DNA of 64,000 bases, from assembly GCF_000003815.2 (NCBI RefSeq), contig NC_049997.1, positions 11,894,459 through 11,958,458 on the forward strand, written 5' to 3'. The translations under genes were made by a program, and so were the position numbers. Shown in pieces: positions 22,224 through 35,212 of this stretch; the first letter of the stretch is position 1; each line of letters begins with the position of its first letter. Origin of the DNA: Branchiostoma floridae. Lineage: Eukaryota > Chordata > Leptocardii > Amphioxiformes > Branchiostomatidae. The notes under the pieces were generated by a model, which saw only the letters and a list, made by a program, of their open reading frames with translations, searched no databases and was not told where the DNA came from.

Positions 22224-25200
22224 ATGGCTGCCACTACGGGAAATGTGAGGGCCTCTGGCGATTCTGTCCCCGAAATCTTCGAGTCTATGGACTATGGACC
22301 AGCTCCGGAAAGCCCAGACGTTGTACGGGTAAGTAGAGAATATATAGAGACACTTTAAGTAAACTTTGCATGCAATCTTAAAGGAATATTGTGGCAGAGA
22401 AAGTTTGTGACGTCATACGCGGAAGTGAGTGAACTTTGGTCACTCAGAACTTTTGTTTGTTCATTCTGCAAAATGGCGTGATTTTCTTACACAAATGTTG
22501 TTCTTGCAGTTTTGGAACTAACATAGATCTGATGTATGACAGTTTATGTGATGCTATAGCTCATTATTGAATCGTTAAGTGCTGCATACAAAGTTTGGTT
22601 TAGTCTGAAAATGCTTAGTCAACGTTTTACAGTCATCAAGTTTTAAGGGGGTGGAGTTTTAGAAATTATGGCCTTGACTATTTGAGCGATTGATGCGGTT
22701 TGAATAACTGGTAGTTCAGACCCTTTAAAGCATTGATTTGTAGTCAAATTTTCAATCAATCCATGAAAAAATTCTTCTCCATATCTCTAGCCTTGTTTTT
22801 ATATTATCAATGTTAATTATTCACATGGTGAAAGTACTTAAAATCACTTTGTTTAGAAGAGAAAGTTTAGTTCAAATATTTACAGTCTGTTGCATGTGTC
22901 AAAACTATGAGCAGATACCCCCTCTATTCTGGCACAATATTGTTCCTAGCACCTTTTTTCAGTATTTGTGGAACAAAACATCAAAAATTTTGTGGCCCTC
23001 TTCAGGTCAATGAATAAGGCAGTAACTCTTAAGTGCTTGTTCCCCCTTAAGTAGGCAATAAATGCCAGATGTTAGGCTAGTACTGTAAATGCAGAAATGT
23101 TCACAGTAGTTCTTTGTCTCACTTGCTACCCTTTCTGTAACAAAGGAAGTTTCTGACATCTAGGAAAATATGATACTTTTTCCTCACAACCCTCTACTTG
23201 GAGATAATTAGTGACCTCCATTATTCAAATATATTGTTTTAATTACTTTATGTTGATTTCCAATGTACAAGCAAAAGCAATAATGTTATATACCATTTCA
23301 AATCAATTCCAAGAAAGTAAATGTCAAATGGGAAAAGTTGGGGAAAGTAGAAGAGGCCATACACATATGCATGTTGAATTTGAAATTAAGGTTGAAAAAA
23401 AAAGTAATTTGTTCCAAAGCTTTAAAACTATATTAAAACTAAATGGGTTGTTCCTTTTTGCAGGCATGGTTGGACAAATATGACCGCAGCTTTGGTCACT
23501 TCATCAATGGGAAATGGGTGAAACCAGAGGGGAGGAAAACCTACCAGACTAAATGTCCTTCTACAGGTATGGTAGTAGGGTGTTATCCTGTTTGTGAATG
23601 TAATTTGTTACTGAGGGGCAGTTCTATTGAACTTGAAGCTACTTGTTAGCAGAGGAGCATAGAATACTATCTATATTCATGTACAAATGTGCATGTATAC
23701 AGTTTGGCACTTATATAATCAAACCTGTATTGTGTATAAGTGACCAACTCTTTATAAGGGCCACCTGGCCACTGTGAATGCTTTTACATGCAGGTCCCTT
23801 CCATTGACACAAGTATCCTGTCCACAGTGATCACATGTCCAAATAGACCAGATTTATTTCATTTCCTTAGGTATGTTTCACTACACAACACGAATTAAAA
23901 GTGGAGTTCTAAGTGGTCACTCTTTCTAGTTTTTCCAAGTTTTGTAATTGAAGGACTATTCCATTTTGTAGCAGACTTAAAATGTGTGTCATAATAAAGT
24001 GTGACATTGATTAATGTATACAAAAACATCACCTTTCTCTTCATAATCAAAGTCTTTTATGATTTTTGTTGGAAGTGTTGACAAATGTGAATAAGTATCA
24101 AGACTCAAGAGATAAAAAGAAGAGAGAATAAAAAAAGCTTTCAATTTTGTCCACTCTAACAGGTGAGGTCCTGGCCACAACAATCCAGGGTGAAGATGAA
24201 GATGTAGATCTGGCTGTGGCAGCAGCGAGGAAGGCGTTTGAGTCATGGAGCACACTACCCTGTCATGTCAGGGCTCGCTACCTCTACAGGTAGAGCTCAT
24301 AATGAAATTATGCACTTTTGTAAAAGAGAGGCAACCTTTATTAAGAGATTACCCTCCCTTAACCTGACTAAATAATGCTTCTACTCGAGTTCTAGCAACC
24401 TCTCCACCGGCTTGGAGAGGCCCCCCTGACAGCAAGAGATTCTGTGACACAAGCTAACCCTCTCCCAGGCTTAGCAGAGAAATAAATACAAATCTACCAT
24501 TCGGCCACACCAATTTAATTTGTTTGTTTCACAGATTAAATTTTTCAAAAAATGAAAAAATATGCTTAACTGTAAAAACATCATGAAAACAAAGCCTGAG
24601 GACTTTGGTGCTCTCAGGTTTATGGGGTGGACATGGTCATATTCATGGTTTCCTCCCTGCAATGATGATATCTGTTTGCTGTATTTTCACTTTAAAAATA
24701 TCAGTGAAACAACAAATTAAATTGGTGTGGCACAATTACTTCAGGATTAGGATTGAATGACATTGTCATGATTTTCCCTGCTTAATGAACCATTTGATTC
24801 AGTTGAATGCGTGACAATGTGACTCTGTCCCCCCACAGTATTGCCCGTAACATGCAGAAGCACCAGCGAATCCTGACAGTCATGGAGAGCCTGGATAACG
24901 GGAAGCCGTTCCGTGAGAGTCGCGATGCAGACATCCCTCTGGTGGTGCGACACTTCTACCACCATGCAGGCTGGGCACAACTTATGGACACAGAGATGAA
25001 GGGGTGGAAACCCATTGGTGAGAAGCAGTGCTTAGAATTGTGTTTTTGTAATGATTAGCGCAAAAATCCAATTGTACTCTCTATTTGAAGCATTTTCTAT
25101 CTTAACTGTAAGCAGATATGCTGAAGCATTTGTACAAATTCTTTTTAATCTGATACATGATACTAACTTTATGAAAAACTCACTAAGCACTACATGAAAA

Positions 25201-28200
25201 CATTACAAAATTCATTATGTCCCAATTTGTGTGTGTGTGTGTTTGTGTGTGTGTTTGAATGTTTCTTCAGTGCAGTTTTTGCCAGAGGGCACTTGAGGGA
25301 GTGCGATCTCTGACTGCCTTGTTTCCACAGGTGTTGTGGGAGCCATTGTCCCCTGGAACTTCCCCCTGATGCTGCTGACATGGAAGGTGTGCCCTGCCCT
25401 GGCCATGGGGAACACTGTAGTCCTGAAGCCTGCTACATACACCAGGATGTCTGCACTCATGTTAGCTGAGATCTGCGCTGAAGCTGGGCTCCCTCCTGGT
25501 ATGTATTAGTTAATTGCAGTTAATTGCACAATGGATTACCATGCACTTCTGTTTATTGCACAGAATCCCCAAATTCCGATTGAGTGCTGTTAAGCTGGAT
25601 AACTCTGAATTTTTGAACCACCAGGATAATTGCATGAAATACATTCATTTGGCAAATGGGGTGTGCAATTAAATGGCTTCTACTCACTGGTGTATTAAGA
25701 TGTACATGTACCGGTAGTTGCGTATGAATTATTGTATTCACTCTGTAGAATCCATCTGTCAATGAATGATTTTCTTCTTGATTTACTCATGTTACATTGA
25801 CTTTGACTTTGTTTATGTTTTTCTGTACATAGGGTATACCCTTAAATGAGTTGACATACATACATTATATACATGTCACTTATGATTTTCCATTAAGATG
25901 ACTGTCTTGTTGAAAGTCATGTACACAGTTTCAGTGATACTAAATGTACAAGGAAGGTATCAGCTTTACATCATCATTACTCCACTTGATCTGTTTCATC
26001 TCATATGATACTTGTGTTAGTGTTTAACAATCTACATGACTGTATTGTTTAAAGAAAGTTGCCTCAGTAACAAGACATTATCTTGTACTTGCAGGTGTAT
26101 TTAACGTGGTGACAGGAAACGGCAGGTTTGGGAGTAAACTGGCCTGCCACCCTGATGTGGATAAAGTAGGCTTCACTGGGTCTACAGAGGTATGTCTTGT
26201 AACGTCTTTTGTCTTAAGCCTCAGATTTTCTCTTTAGTCCTAACAGCAGGATACAAAACTAGTGTACTGTGTAGTTTGTCTCCTTTTATTCTGTGCCCGC
26301 AACCCTTGTTTTTGAACTGCTGGTATCCTCCAAATGTTTTTTGTCTCCCCTGTTTTTATTTGTTAGATATTGTGTTGCCCATCATAGCTGATACATAAGA
26401 AACAGTATGCCTAATAATATGGATAACAATATTCCTCTATGTAAGGATATGATATGTTATCCCCTGTCTGTTTGAAGTCTATGAAATGCATGTAGATGTT
26501 AAGTTAACTGTTCTACTGCTCTAACTGTTACACTTATATATTTTGTAGATTAAGTGTTCTTACCCTTGGTGAGTTAATCAAAATGAAGAATCTACAACTT
26601 CAGATTTCAATCACTTCATGATCCAATCAAAGTTTTATTAGATTTTACAAATCATACAAAAAAGAGGTGCTATATTGGTAGAAACTTCTTGTTCTTTGAT
26701 TGGCATGACTATGACAATATTATCACCCAGTCCAGATGTATGCATTGTAATCACTCACCCACTCAGTGAAATATAGTTAGTAGTAGCCGTAGGGGCAGTC
26801 TGTCAGTCCTACTAATCAACTGTAATAGTTTATTCTGTCACGGATAAAGGTGAAGTACAATGTAGCATTTGCTAAGATTTATATAGTGTATTTTTGTAAG
26901 CAACATACATGGAACAGTAACTGTTGATAGAATTTAAACCAAAATTCCCACAGTTTTGTTGACCTTGTTGACCTTCTTTTTTAAGGTAGGACAGTTGCTG
27001 CGCCGTGCAGTGGCTGGTACAGGGAAGAAGCTGTCCCTGGAGCTGGGGGGGAAGTCTCCCTTCGTGGTGTTTGACTCAGCAGACCTGGACAGTGCTGTGG
27101 AGGGGGTGGTGGACGCCATCTGGTTCAACCAGGGGCAGGTGTGCAACATTTAGGATTTCAGTACTATACTACATTACTCATATTCAGCAACTTTGAATTC
27201 AAAATGTTGCAGTCTAGTAAAGCTGTGATTGCATCATTGCATGCCATGTACCTACAAAGCTGGTATGTTGTGCTGAAGTGTGTTTGTACTGGCTATAGGA
27301 TACAGATACAGATTCAGATTTAAATTCAGACAAAAATTATATATTTAACCTTCTCCCTGCTATCTAAGAATGGTGTAACTGATGCAAATAAAAACTGTGA
27401 TAAAAGGCTACTAATACCTTGGTAGGGAGAAAGTTAACTCTCAACTATCAACAGGTGTGCAGTGCAACTTCTTGTCCATGAGTATGTCTTTAATTGAGCT
27501 CAACACCTTCATTTCCAAACAATTTATGATCCACACCAACATTTTAGTCTGTCCCTTACTCGTTACTGAATGCACATCTTTACTTTCTATTCCTAGGTGT
27601 GCAGTGCGGGTTCTCGCCTGCCTGTCCAGGAGATTGTCTTTAATTGAGTTCAACACTTTCATTACCAAACAATTCATGAACAACACTAACATTTTAGTCT
27701 GTCCCTCACTGAATGTACATCAGAGTCTTAACTTTCTATTCCTACATGTACATGTAGGTGTGCAGTGTGGGTTCTCGCCTACTCGTCCTGGATTTTGTCT
27801 TTATTGATTGAGTTCAACACTTGCAATACCAAACAATTCATGATCAACACTAACATTTACTCTGTCCCTCACTGAATGTTTGCCCTAACTTTTCATCCCC
27901 AGGTGTGCAGTGCAGGTTCTCGCCTGCTTGTCCAGGAATCTGTCTTCAACCCCTTCATCACCAAACTGAAGGCGCGCATGAGTCACCTGCGGGTGGGGGA
28001 TAATCTGGACAAGTGTATCGACATGGGGGCTCTGGTGGACGAGACTCAGATGAAGACTATAAAAGAGTATGTGGAGGAGGCCAGGAAAGAAGGGGCAGAG
28101 GTATGTTATTTTGTTGCAAATTTTGAAATGTTTGTAAACTGCGGAAGGATTTCGTTATCAATTTTGTTTGGGGGTAAGACTTGAGTGATTTTTAAAAAAC

Positions 28201-31200
28201 TTTTAAAGATCTGTATTCAGATGCTAATCATATTATTTTGAAGGATTTTTTAGTATAATTGCAGAAGTAACAGTTGCTATTTAAGCTATGATATATTTGT
28301 TTGACTTTCTAACATTGTTGATAACTTCATATTTGGGAGAAAATCTGTGCAATATCAAAGTTAACGTTGGCAATGCAAAAGCCTTGCAGAGCATACTGGA
28401 ACCAGAACGCGCTCTATAGTACAAATGTAGCTATAGAATACAACATTGATGGTCACATATTCCATATTGTCAGTAAGTGCTGCCCTTAAGCTTATGCCAA
28501 AAGGAAAACAATTTTTTTCATGTAATTATAGGTTCACCAGGTATCAGCCAGTTTCCCTAAGCATGACAAGGGGTTCTTCTACCCACCTACACTCATCACT
28601 AATGTGCAGACTGTGTCAAGGGTCGTCAGAGAAGAGGTATGTACAGTATGTTGTATAATGTGTGTTCTTATGCTTGATAAAATGGCATGTGTAGATTTGT
28701 ATGCTTGTTCTACAATAATGGATATAGAATTATAATGGATTACCGAAAATGCTCTTCTTTGACCATTTTCCTTACAGTATCCTAATCAGCTTGTGTTCAT
28801 ATCATGTATAGGACCTTAGAATCTCTATGATGAGTGATCAATTTCAATTTTTGTTTTCTTGCATGTAATATTTTCAAAGTACTGTACTTTTTGCATATAC
28901 AATCATGTAGTTGCTAGATTGTTATGGTGTTAAGTGCAATAAAATTTGAATCAAAAGAACATGCAGAACTGGTTTTAAAGAAATGCAAAATTTGATTAAA
29001 TTTTATCCCAAAGATCTTTGGCCCAGTGCTGGTGGCCCTGCCATTCCGTACTGCTAAGGAGGCCATCGCCCTGGGTAACAACACCAACTATGGGCTGGGG
29101 GCAAGTGTCTGGACGGAGTCTATTCCTCTGGGACTGGAGGTTTGTGATTTCTTTTTCTTCTTTTGCAAACTGTGGTATGCAATGATTATCTTTGAGAGTG
29201 TGTGTTAGGGTCCGTGGAAAATTCTGCTTGTGTTGATTAATTTTCAAATTATATCTAATTCAATATCTATGCAATATGATCCCAGGCTGCAGTTAGTCTG
29301 AAGGCAGGTGCTGTCTGGGTGAACTGTCACAACATGTTTGATGCTGCAGCTGGTTTTGGAGGCTACAAGGAGAGTGGATATGGAAGAGATGGGGGAAAAG
29401 AGGTCAGCAACTTCACTTTCTAGTTTAGGTTTAACTTATTAATAATATTAGTATTTCAAGGTATCATTTATTCAATGTACATTTATTTTGTCTTTTTTTC
29501 TAACATTTCAGGGCCTGTATGAGTATGCCAAGCCCTCCTGGCAGGACAGACCCCGCCCCAACTGTGGTGAAATCAACTACACAACATTTGCTGCCAAGTA
29601 TGGGGCAACTGTGCCCCCCATCCCTGGCAGTGGTACAGTCGGGGACAAGAGTCTGACTTCAGATGGAGCTATTTTACCAGGGTAAGTTGGTGTACAGAAT
29701 ATCACATCATAAATCTTACAATACATTTAGTGTCAATTGTTAAATTGTGCATGTCAGATCTCTTAATTGTTCATAAATTATGCATTATGATACTTCTCAG
29801 TATTGTGCCAAAGTGACTGTATGCATGACGTCACTGAAACACCAATTTACTTGTGAATGCCATTTTCTTACATACACAAATGTACGTAATTTAAGTAGTT
29901 TGACCAGTAGCAGTGTGTTAGAGATAGATTTTTGTACAGCAAATATTTGCCAATCATGATCTTACTATTCTTAAACACCATGCTCTTTAAGTCTCTAAAT
30001 GTGTGTATAAACTGTTTTTATCAAAAAAATATTGTGTGTACGATATTGGCATGTTAGACTCCACTATTTTAGGAGCGACATCATGTTGGTAGATCTAGAA
30101 TCTAGAAAATTAGTGTGACAACATAATCTAAAGAAAATTGTCTGACAGACATGCAAAAATTGAAGCAATTTTGACTGTTGTAAAATCATATTATCCCTTT
30201 CAAAGTTGACCATCAGATTCTACATGATTGTTGCATTGAACAGGATTGACCGTACCTACAAACTGTACTACGGTGGGGGACAGAAGAGGCCGGACGGGCA
30301 GTACTCGCGGCCAGTGACTGGTCAGGAGGGCAGGGTGCTGGCGCTGGTGGGCGAGGCTAACAGGAAGGATGTGAGAAACGCCGTGGAGGCTGCACACAAG
30401 GCCGCTCCTGGGTAATCCTGATTTGCAAATTGAAATGTCCTGATTCTTGATTTAGTGGCGTGATGCTTTTTTTTACTATGTTCCTGGTTTGAAATTAGCA
30501 CTGTATTAGTTCTATTACTGATAGGCAAAATTACAGTTACTGTATACTGTCAATCTTGAAATACCCATGGTGTTTTGTTTTATTTTTCACATTTACACTG
30601 CAGAATCATGCCCTCCAAATTTTTGGTTTGTTTTAAAACCATGAACATAAAACTCAACAACATAGACCTTCTTCCCATAAACGTCCTCACCACAAAAATA
30701 AAGTGAATTTACTATACAACGTACAATGTAGTATGTTATTCCTTGGTTATTCTCAGGTTTCGGTTTGGGAAGGCGTAAAAAAATGATTGATCTGCTAGTA
30801 TATCATGTGAACATACTAAAGAAGTATAAGATCATTATTGAAAGTCTTGAGAAATAATCTCAGACTGATAGCTTTATGTAACTTTTCAACGTATTTTCCA
30901 GCTGGGGAAAGCGTGCTGCCCACAACCGTGCCCAGATTGTGTACTACATGGCAGAGAACCTGGAGATCCGCAGGCAGGAGTTCACACAGCAGCTGCAGCT
31001 CATGACTGGTCGCAGCGAGGAGGACTGTAGGAGAGAAGTGGACCTGGCTGTACAGAGGCTGTTCTACTGGGGAGCCTACTGTGACAAGTACGGGGGCACT
31101 GTGCAGGTAAGATTTGGGGTGTGGTTATTGTTTAATGTAGGGGAAGGACGGTAATGTAAGAGAGAAGGGGCCTGGCTGTACAGAGGCTGTTCTACTGGGG

Positions 31201-31491
31201 GGCCTACTGTGACAAGTATGGGGGCACGGTGTAGGTAAGGCTTGGGACAGTGTAGGTAAGATTTGAGACTGCTTGGAAGTTGCTGTTAGAATGTTGGGGG
31301 AGTATGATATAGAGTAGCAATACATCTAATGTATGGGTGTAGATAGTGTTCAGCACCAAGGACAGGTATGGTAATGTATGTGTGTTTGTATGTGCGAGTG
31401 TGCACTGTGTTCAGCACCAAGGACAGGTATAGTAACGTGTGTGTGTGTATGTTTGTGTGCATAGTGTTCAGCACCAAGGACAGGTATAATA

Positions 31492-31527
<36 letters not shown>

Positions 31528-33540
31528 TTGTGTGTGTGCGCACACGTGTGCATAGTGTTCAGCACCAATGACAGGTATAGTAACGTGTGTGTGTGTATGT
31601 TTGTGTGTGCCCGCAATGTGTGCATAGTGTTCAGCACCAATGACAGGTATGATAATGTGTGTGTGTTTTCGTGGATAGTGTGGATCTGTGTAATAAGGTT
31701 GTATTGTTCTTCTGGGGGCCTAAGTATGGGGGCCTTGTTCCGGTTATATTGGGTGATATTGTAGAAGACAAATTTGAAATGGGACATCGCACTGTTTAGA
31801 TTGTCATTTTCATGTACATGTACATGTATAACACGTTATGTTTTACCAAATACTCATGAGCAGAATCTCTACCAATAGGAAACCACCTTATATGGAGTCA
31901 CGGCCAAGATCCACGAGCCAATGGGTGTGATCGGCATTGCCTGTCCAGAGGAATACCCTTTGCTGGGGTTCGTGTCACTGTTCGCACCGGCTGTCGTCCG
32001 TGGTAATGCCATGATAGTCGTACCCAGTCAGAAACACCCACTCAGTGCTCTGGATTTCTATCAGGTAATTATAAATAGCCGTTGAATGATGTGAAACTGT
32101 TGGATCAGCTCTTAATGTTATTTCAATTTCCCAACTATATGCCTGGAAACAATTTGTTCGTATAAAATATATGATCCTGAAGACCAAGTCATGTACATGT
32201 ATATTGTCAGGTAAATGCAGCACAATGGCAGTGAATTTGAAGCTGTTTAAGTTGCTAAAACATGACTGTTAAAGTCTGATTTTTTTTCTTTTACATGATT
32301 GTCTGTGTGGATTTTTATTGCAGAATGGCCTTGTCTTTTCCTTTTCCTAAGTTTTTTATTCATTTTCAAATATATATTGATGTGTATTTCTTTCCAGATG
32401 TGTAAATAAAAAACGTTCATGCATTTGTCAAGTTGTCACAGTCTGAATACATCAGATGTGTTGTGCTACAAATACGTGGTAGTCATACAGAACAAAGCTG
32501 TATTTCTCCCCATGAAGTGATTGTAGACCTTGCTGTCTGGCTGTCTACGCCAAAGAGCAGTTACTCAAGCAACTGGATATGATTTGGGAAACGTTTAGAT
32601 GCTTCAGGTAGCGTCCACTACCTTTCAACATAGACCAAAGATGCTACAATGTACCTGAAACATCTGACCGTTTCCAAAATCATATCCAGTTGCTTCAATA
32701 ACAGCTATTCTATGTTTGTTTGTCTTGCCTACCCTGTAAACCAGCTTGTTTGGCATATATTATTACCTGGATGTCTTCATCGACCCATCTGTCTGTCCGT
32801 CCGTCTGCAGGTGTTTGACACATCTGACCTGCCAGGGGGCGTTGTGAACATCCTGACAGGGGACAGGGACCACATCACCAAGTACCTGGTGGAACATCAG
32901 GACATCCAGGCCATGTGGTACTTCGGGTCTGCTGAGGTGAGCTCAAGATAAAGATACATTTGTAGAACCTTCTCACTCCCTCTCTTGCTCAATCATTCAT
33001 TCACTCACACACTGATTCATTCAATCACGCACTCACTCACTCATTTACTAACTCACCCACTTGCTCACTCATTCACTTGATATATTTTCCCAGGCCTAAA
33101 ATGGATATTGATCTGTTTCCAATGCAGAATTACTGCACCTCATTGAGTTTTTAAACTTCTGGACAAAGTTAAACTTGAACTTTCAACACAAAAATTGGAC
33201 TTTCCAAAATTTTTGACTGTTCAAATGGAATGGACAATTCACTGCTTCTGTCACGTCACGTTATGCAGATAGCAAATGTGACTCGGTGAGTAGTGGATCA
33301 TAAGTTGCAGGAAGTCTGTGGCGCTCGCCGTCTCGGTTAATCAAGTTTTTAATCTTGTTTCAATAGGGGTCAAAGTTCGTAGAGTGGACCTCTGCGGAGA
33401 ACCTGAAGCGTACCTGGGTGGATTATGGGATAGCTCGTGACTGGACAGACCCCCAGCAGGGCCAGGGGGAGGAGTTTCTGTACCAGGCAACCCAGGCCAA
33501 GAACATCTGGCTACCAATGGGGGACATCTTTGCAAATTGA
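22224..33540 (+). CDS. ALDH16A1: Aldehyde dehydrogenase family 16 member A1, 17 exons
   Basis: Exons: 22224-22328, 23464-23566, 24163-24289, 24839-25017, 25331-25498, 26095-26189, 26986-27138, 27903-28100, 28532-28636, 29014-29139, 29286-29402, 29512-29681, 30244-30411, 30902-31106, 31879-32064, 32811-32936, 33367-33540. All phases match, giving 834 aa (human 802). It starts [13 protein letters not shown] and ends [12 protein letters not shown]; the human protein ends LWLPMGD. The first ALDH domain keeps the fold and catalytic signatures: PWNFP (Asn181), ELGGKSPF (Glu278), QVCSAGSR (Cys312) and [11 protein letters not shown]. The second, C-terminal domain (from about residue 550) lacks a recognisable catalytic Cys and has [10 protein letters not shown] where PWN would be. 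So it is the two-domain ALDH16 type with an apparently active first domain; mammalian ALDH16A1 has lost that Cys. Substrate unknown. It shares its promoter with PIH1D1. Confidence 0.95.
24504..24731. mobile_element. Inverted-repeat element, family E copy 2, in ALDH16A1 intron 3
   Basis: Ends GGCCACACCAATTTAATTTG and AAATTAAATTGGTGTGGC, with an inner GTTTGTTTCAC / GTGAAACAAC pair. Same terminal word as the element at 3851-4175, but no clean TTA duplication is visible. Confidence 0.55.
27455..27902 (+). repeat. Three decayed tandem copies of the exon 8 5' end in ALDH16A1 intron 7
   Basis: The 3' splice site and first ~80 bp of exon 8 recur upstream at 27455, 27597 and 27758 (true exon at 27903), spaced 142-161 bp. 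Each copy begins AG|GTGTGCAGTG and continues with TTCTCGCCT-type and CCAAAC words. Each has in-frame stop codons soon after. The exon 7 donor also reads GTGTGCA. These are exon relics that keep acceptor-like sites. Confidence 0.8.
31155..31240 (+). repeat. Partial duplicate of ALDH16A1 exon 14 3' end and donor
   Basis: Repeats about 85 bp of the exon 14 end (CCTGGCTGTACAGAGGCTGT, then TTCTACTGGGG..GCCTACTG) just downstream of the real donor. The copy ends GTGTAG|GTAAGG, so the CAG before the donor has become an in-frame stop. A third GTGTAGGTAAGATTT donor-like copy follows at about 31250. Confidence 0.75.
31340..31680. repeat. Minisatellite GTGTTCAGCACCAAGGACAG plus TG spacer, five units
   Basis: In ALDH16A1 intron 14. 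Five units, each with GTTCAGCACCAAGGACAGGT followed by a (TG)n-rich spacer of variable length. The core is shared with the arrays at 34461-35212, 6119-6265 and 45297-45545 (reverse complement in the last two). Confidence 0.75.
32561..32705. repeat. Hairpin element in ALDH16A1 intron 15
   Basis: Two ~50-bp inverted arms, about 85% matching: TTACTCAAGCAACTGGATAT... at 32561-32610 and its complement ending ATATCCAGTTGCTTCAATAA at 32652-32700. The spacer is about 40 bp. Probably a fold-back element. Confidence 0.6.
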
Positions 33541-33690
33541 TTGACATCTAATTTGCATATTGTGTGTTTGTAGAATATATAGACTGTGTTGTGTATTGTA
33601 GAAAGTATGTATGCCATATGAAGCTTTGTCAGTATTCTTAAAACTTTCTTACTATTCAGGCACATTTAGTCATAGTTACACAGTTTCCTG

Positions 33691-33696
33691 AATAAA
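33691..33696 (+). terminator. Polyadenylation signal of ALDH16A1
   Basis: AATAAA about 150 nt after the TGA at 33540, followed by AT- and T-rich sequence. Confidence 0.65.
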
Positions 33697-34460
33697 AATA
33701 ACATTTTTTTCACATTAATTCATGCACTTCATTTTATTTCATACAACTTACTAATAAGACATACTTTAGTGCCTGTGCAAAATAGATTAAGGTGATTAAT
33801 AATCTGGTAATTGTGCTTGCTTGATATATTTTCTGGCTGTGCCATTTGATACAAATAAATAAAATTTCCAGTTTTGTAAAAATGGAGAGATTTATAAGAA
33901 GATAATGAAGATTTAAGAATTGTATCAGTACTTTTTGATACCTCAATTTCATCAGTCACTTGGTGAATTAGAATAATGATATCAGACATGGAATACAAAT
34001 GTCTTCCCAAAAGTATCTATTTTCTATACTCAAATTGATTGGGTGCTTTGTACCTGTCCTATTTCATATATAATACATATAGCACATGGTGATTATTGTA
34101 ATTCTTGTACAAACTATAGACTTAAAATGTCTTCCAAAAGATTTAAAATGTGGATCATTATTGACTTGAACTTTGTGTGAAACTTTGAGCAATTTTTTTT
34201 AAACTACTGTTGATTGAAAGATGATACAGGATAGGATCAATTCATTGAGTCAAAATAAATCTTAAAATCTGACCAATAGAATGCCCTCTTCAATTTCTCT
34301 TTGTGGATGTTGGATGGAATGTGTAAGAGTGTTGTTGGTGATGTGTTGTATACATGTAATAGATGAGATGCTTGTTATCCTCTGCATATCCTTTCCTCCA
34401 GAGAAATAATGAAGGCTTGTATGTGATGTGTGTATGCTAGGTTGTAGGTGACAGCCAGAC

Positions 34461-35212
34461 AGGGATGGATGTGTGAAAGTTGTTTATGGACAGGGATGTG
34501 TGTGTGAATGTTGTTTGACACCATGGACAGGTGTGGGTGTGTGAATGTCATTTAGGGACTGATGGATGTGTGAATGTTGTTCAGGGACAGGGGTGGAGGT
34601 GTGAATGTTCTTCAGGGACAGGGATGGATTTGTGAATGTTGTTCAGCACCAGGGATAGGGGTGGATGTTGTTTAGGGACAGGGATAGATGTGTAAATGTT
34701 GTTCAGCACCAAGGACAGGGATGGATGTACAAATGTTGTTCAGGGACAGGGATGGATGTGTGAATGCTGTTCAGGACAGGGATGGGGGTGTGAATGTTGT
34801 TTGGCACCAGGGATAGGAATGGATGTGTGAATGTTGTTCAGCAGCAGGGATAGGGATGGATGTGTGAATGTTGATTTGGGATGGGTATGAATGTTGTTTA
34901 GTGACAGGCATGGGTGTGTGAATGTTAAGGAAGGGTGGATGTGTGAATTTTCAGGGGTGGATTTGTGTCATTCAGCACCAGGGATAGGTAGGGATGTGTG
35001 AATTTTATTCAGCACCAGGGACAGGTATGGATGTGTGAATGTTGTTTAGGCACATGGATGGATGTTTAGATATTTAGGGACAGGCATGAAAGTGTGAATG
35101 CTGTTTAACACCAAGTACAGGTATGGTGTGTGAATGTTGTTCAGCAACAGGGATGGAAGTGTGAATGTTGTTTAGCACCAGAGGCAGGGATAGATATGTG
35201 AATGTTGTTCAG
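34461..35212. repeat. Minisatellite, ~35-40 bp unit with GTGTGAATGTTGTTCAG core
   Basis: About twenty variable units combining GGATGTGTGAATGTTGTTCA with GCACCAGGGACAGGGAT or GGGACAGGGAT. It ends abruptly at 35212 where a long-terminal-repeat-like element begins, and one further unit resumes at 36601, so the element was inserted into the array. Confidence 0.8.

Noticed and set aside
31350-31787. Minus- and plus-strand frames with Thr/His or Val/Cys repeats
   Set aside because: They are translations of the TG-rich minisatellite in ALDH16A1 intron 14.
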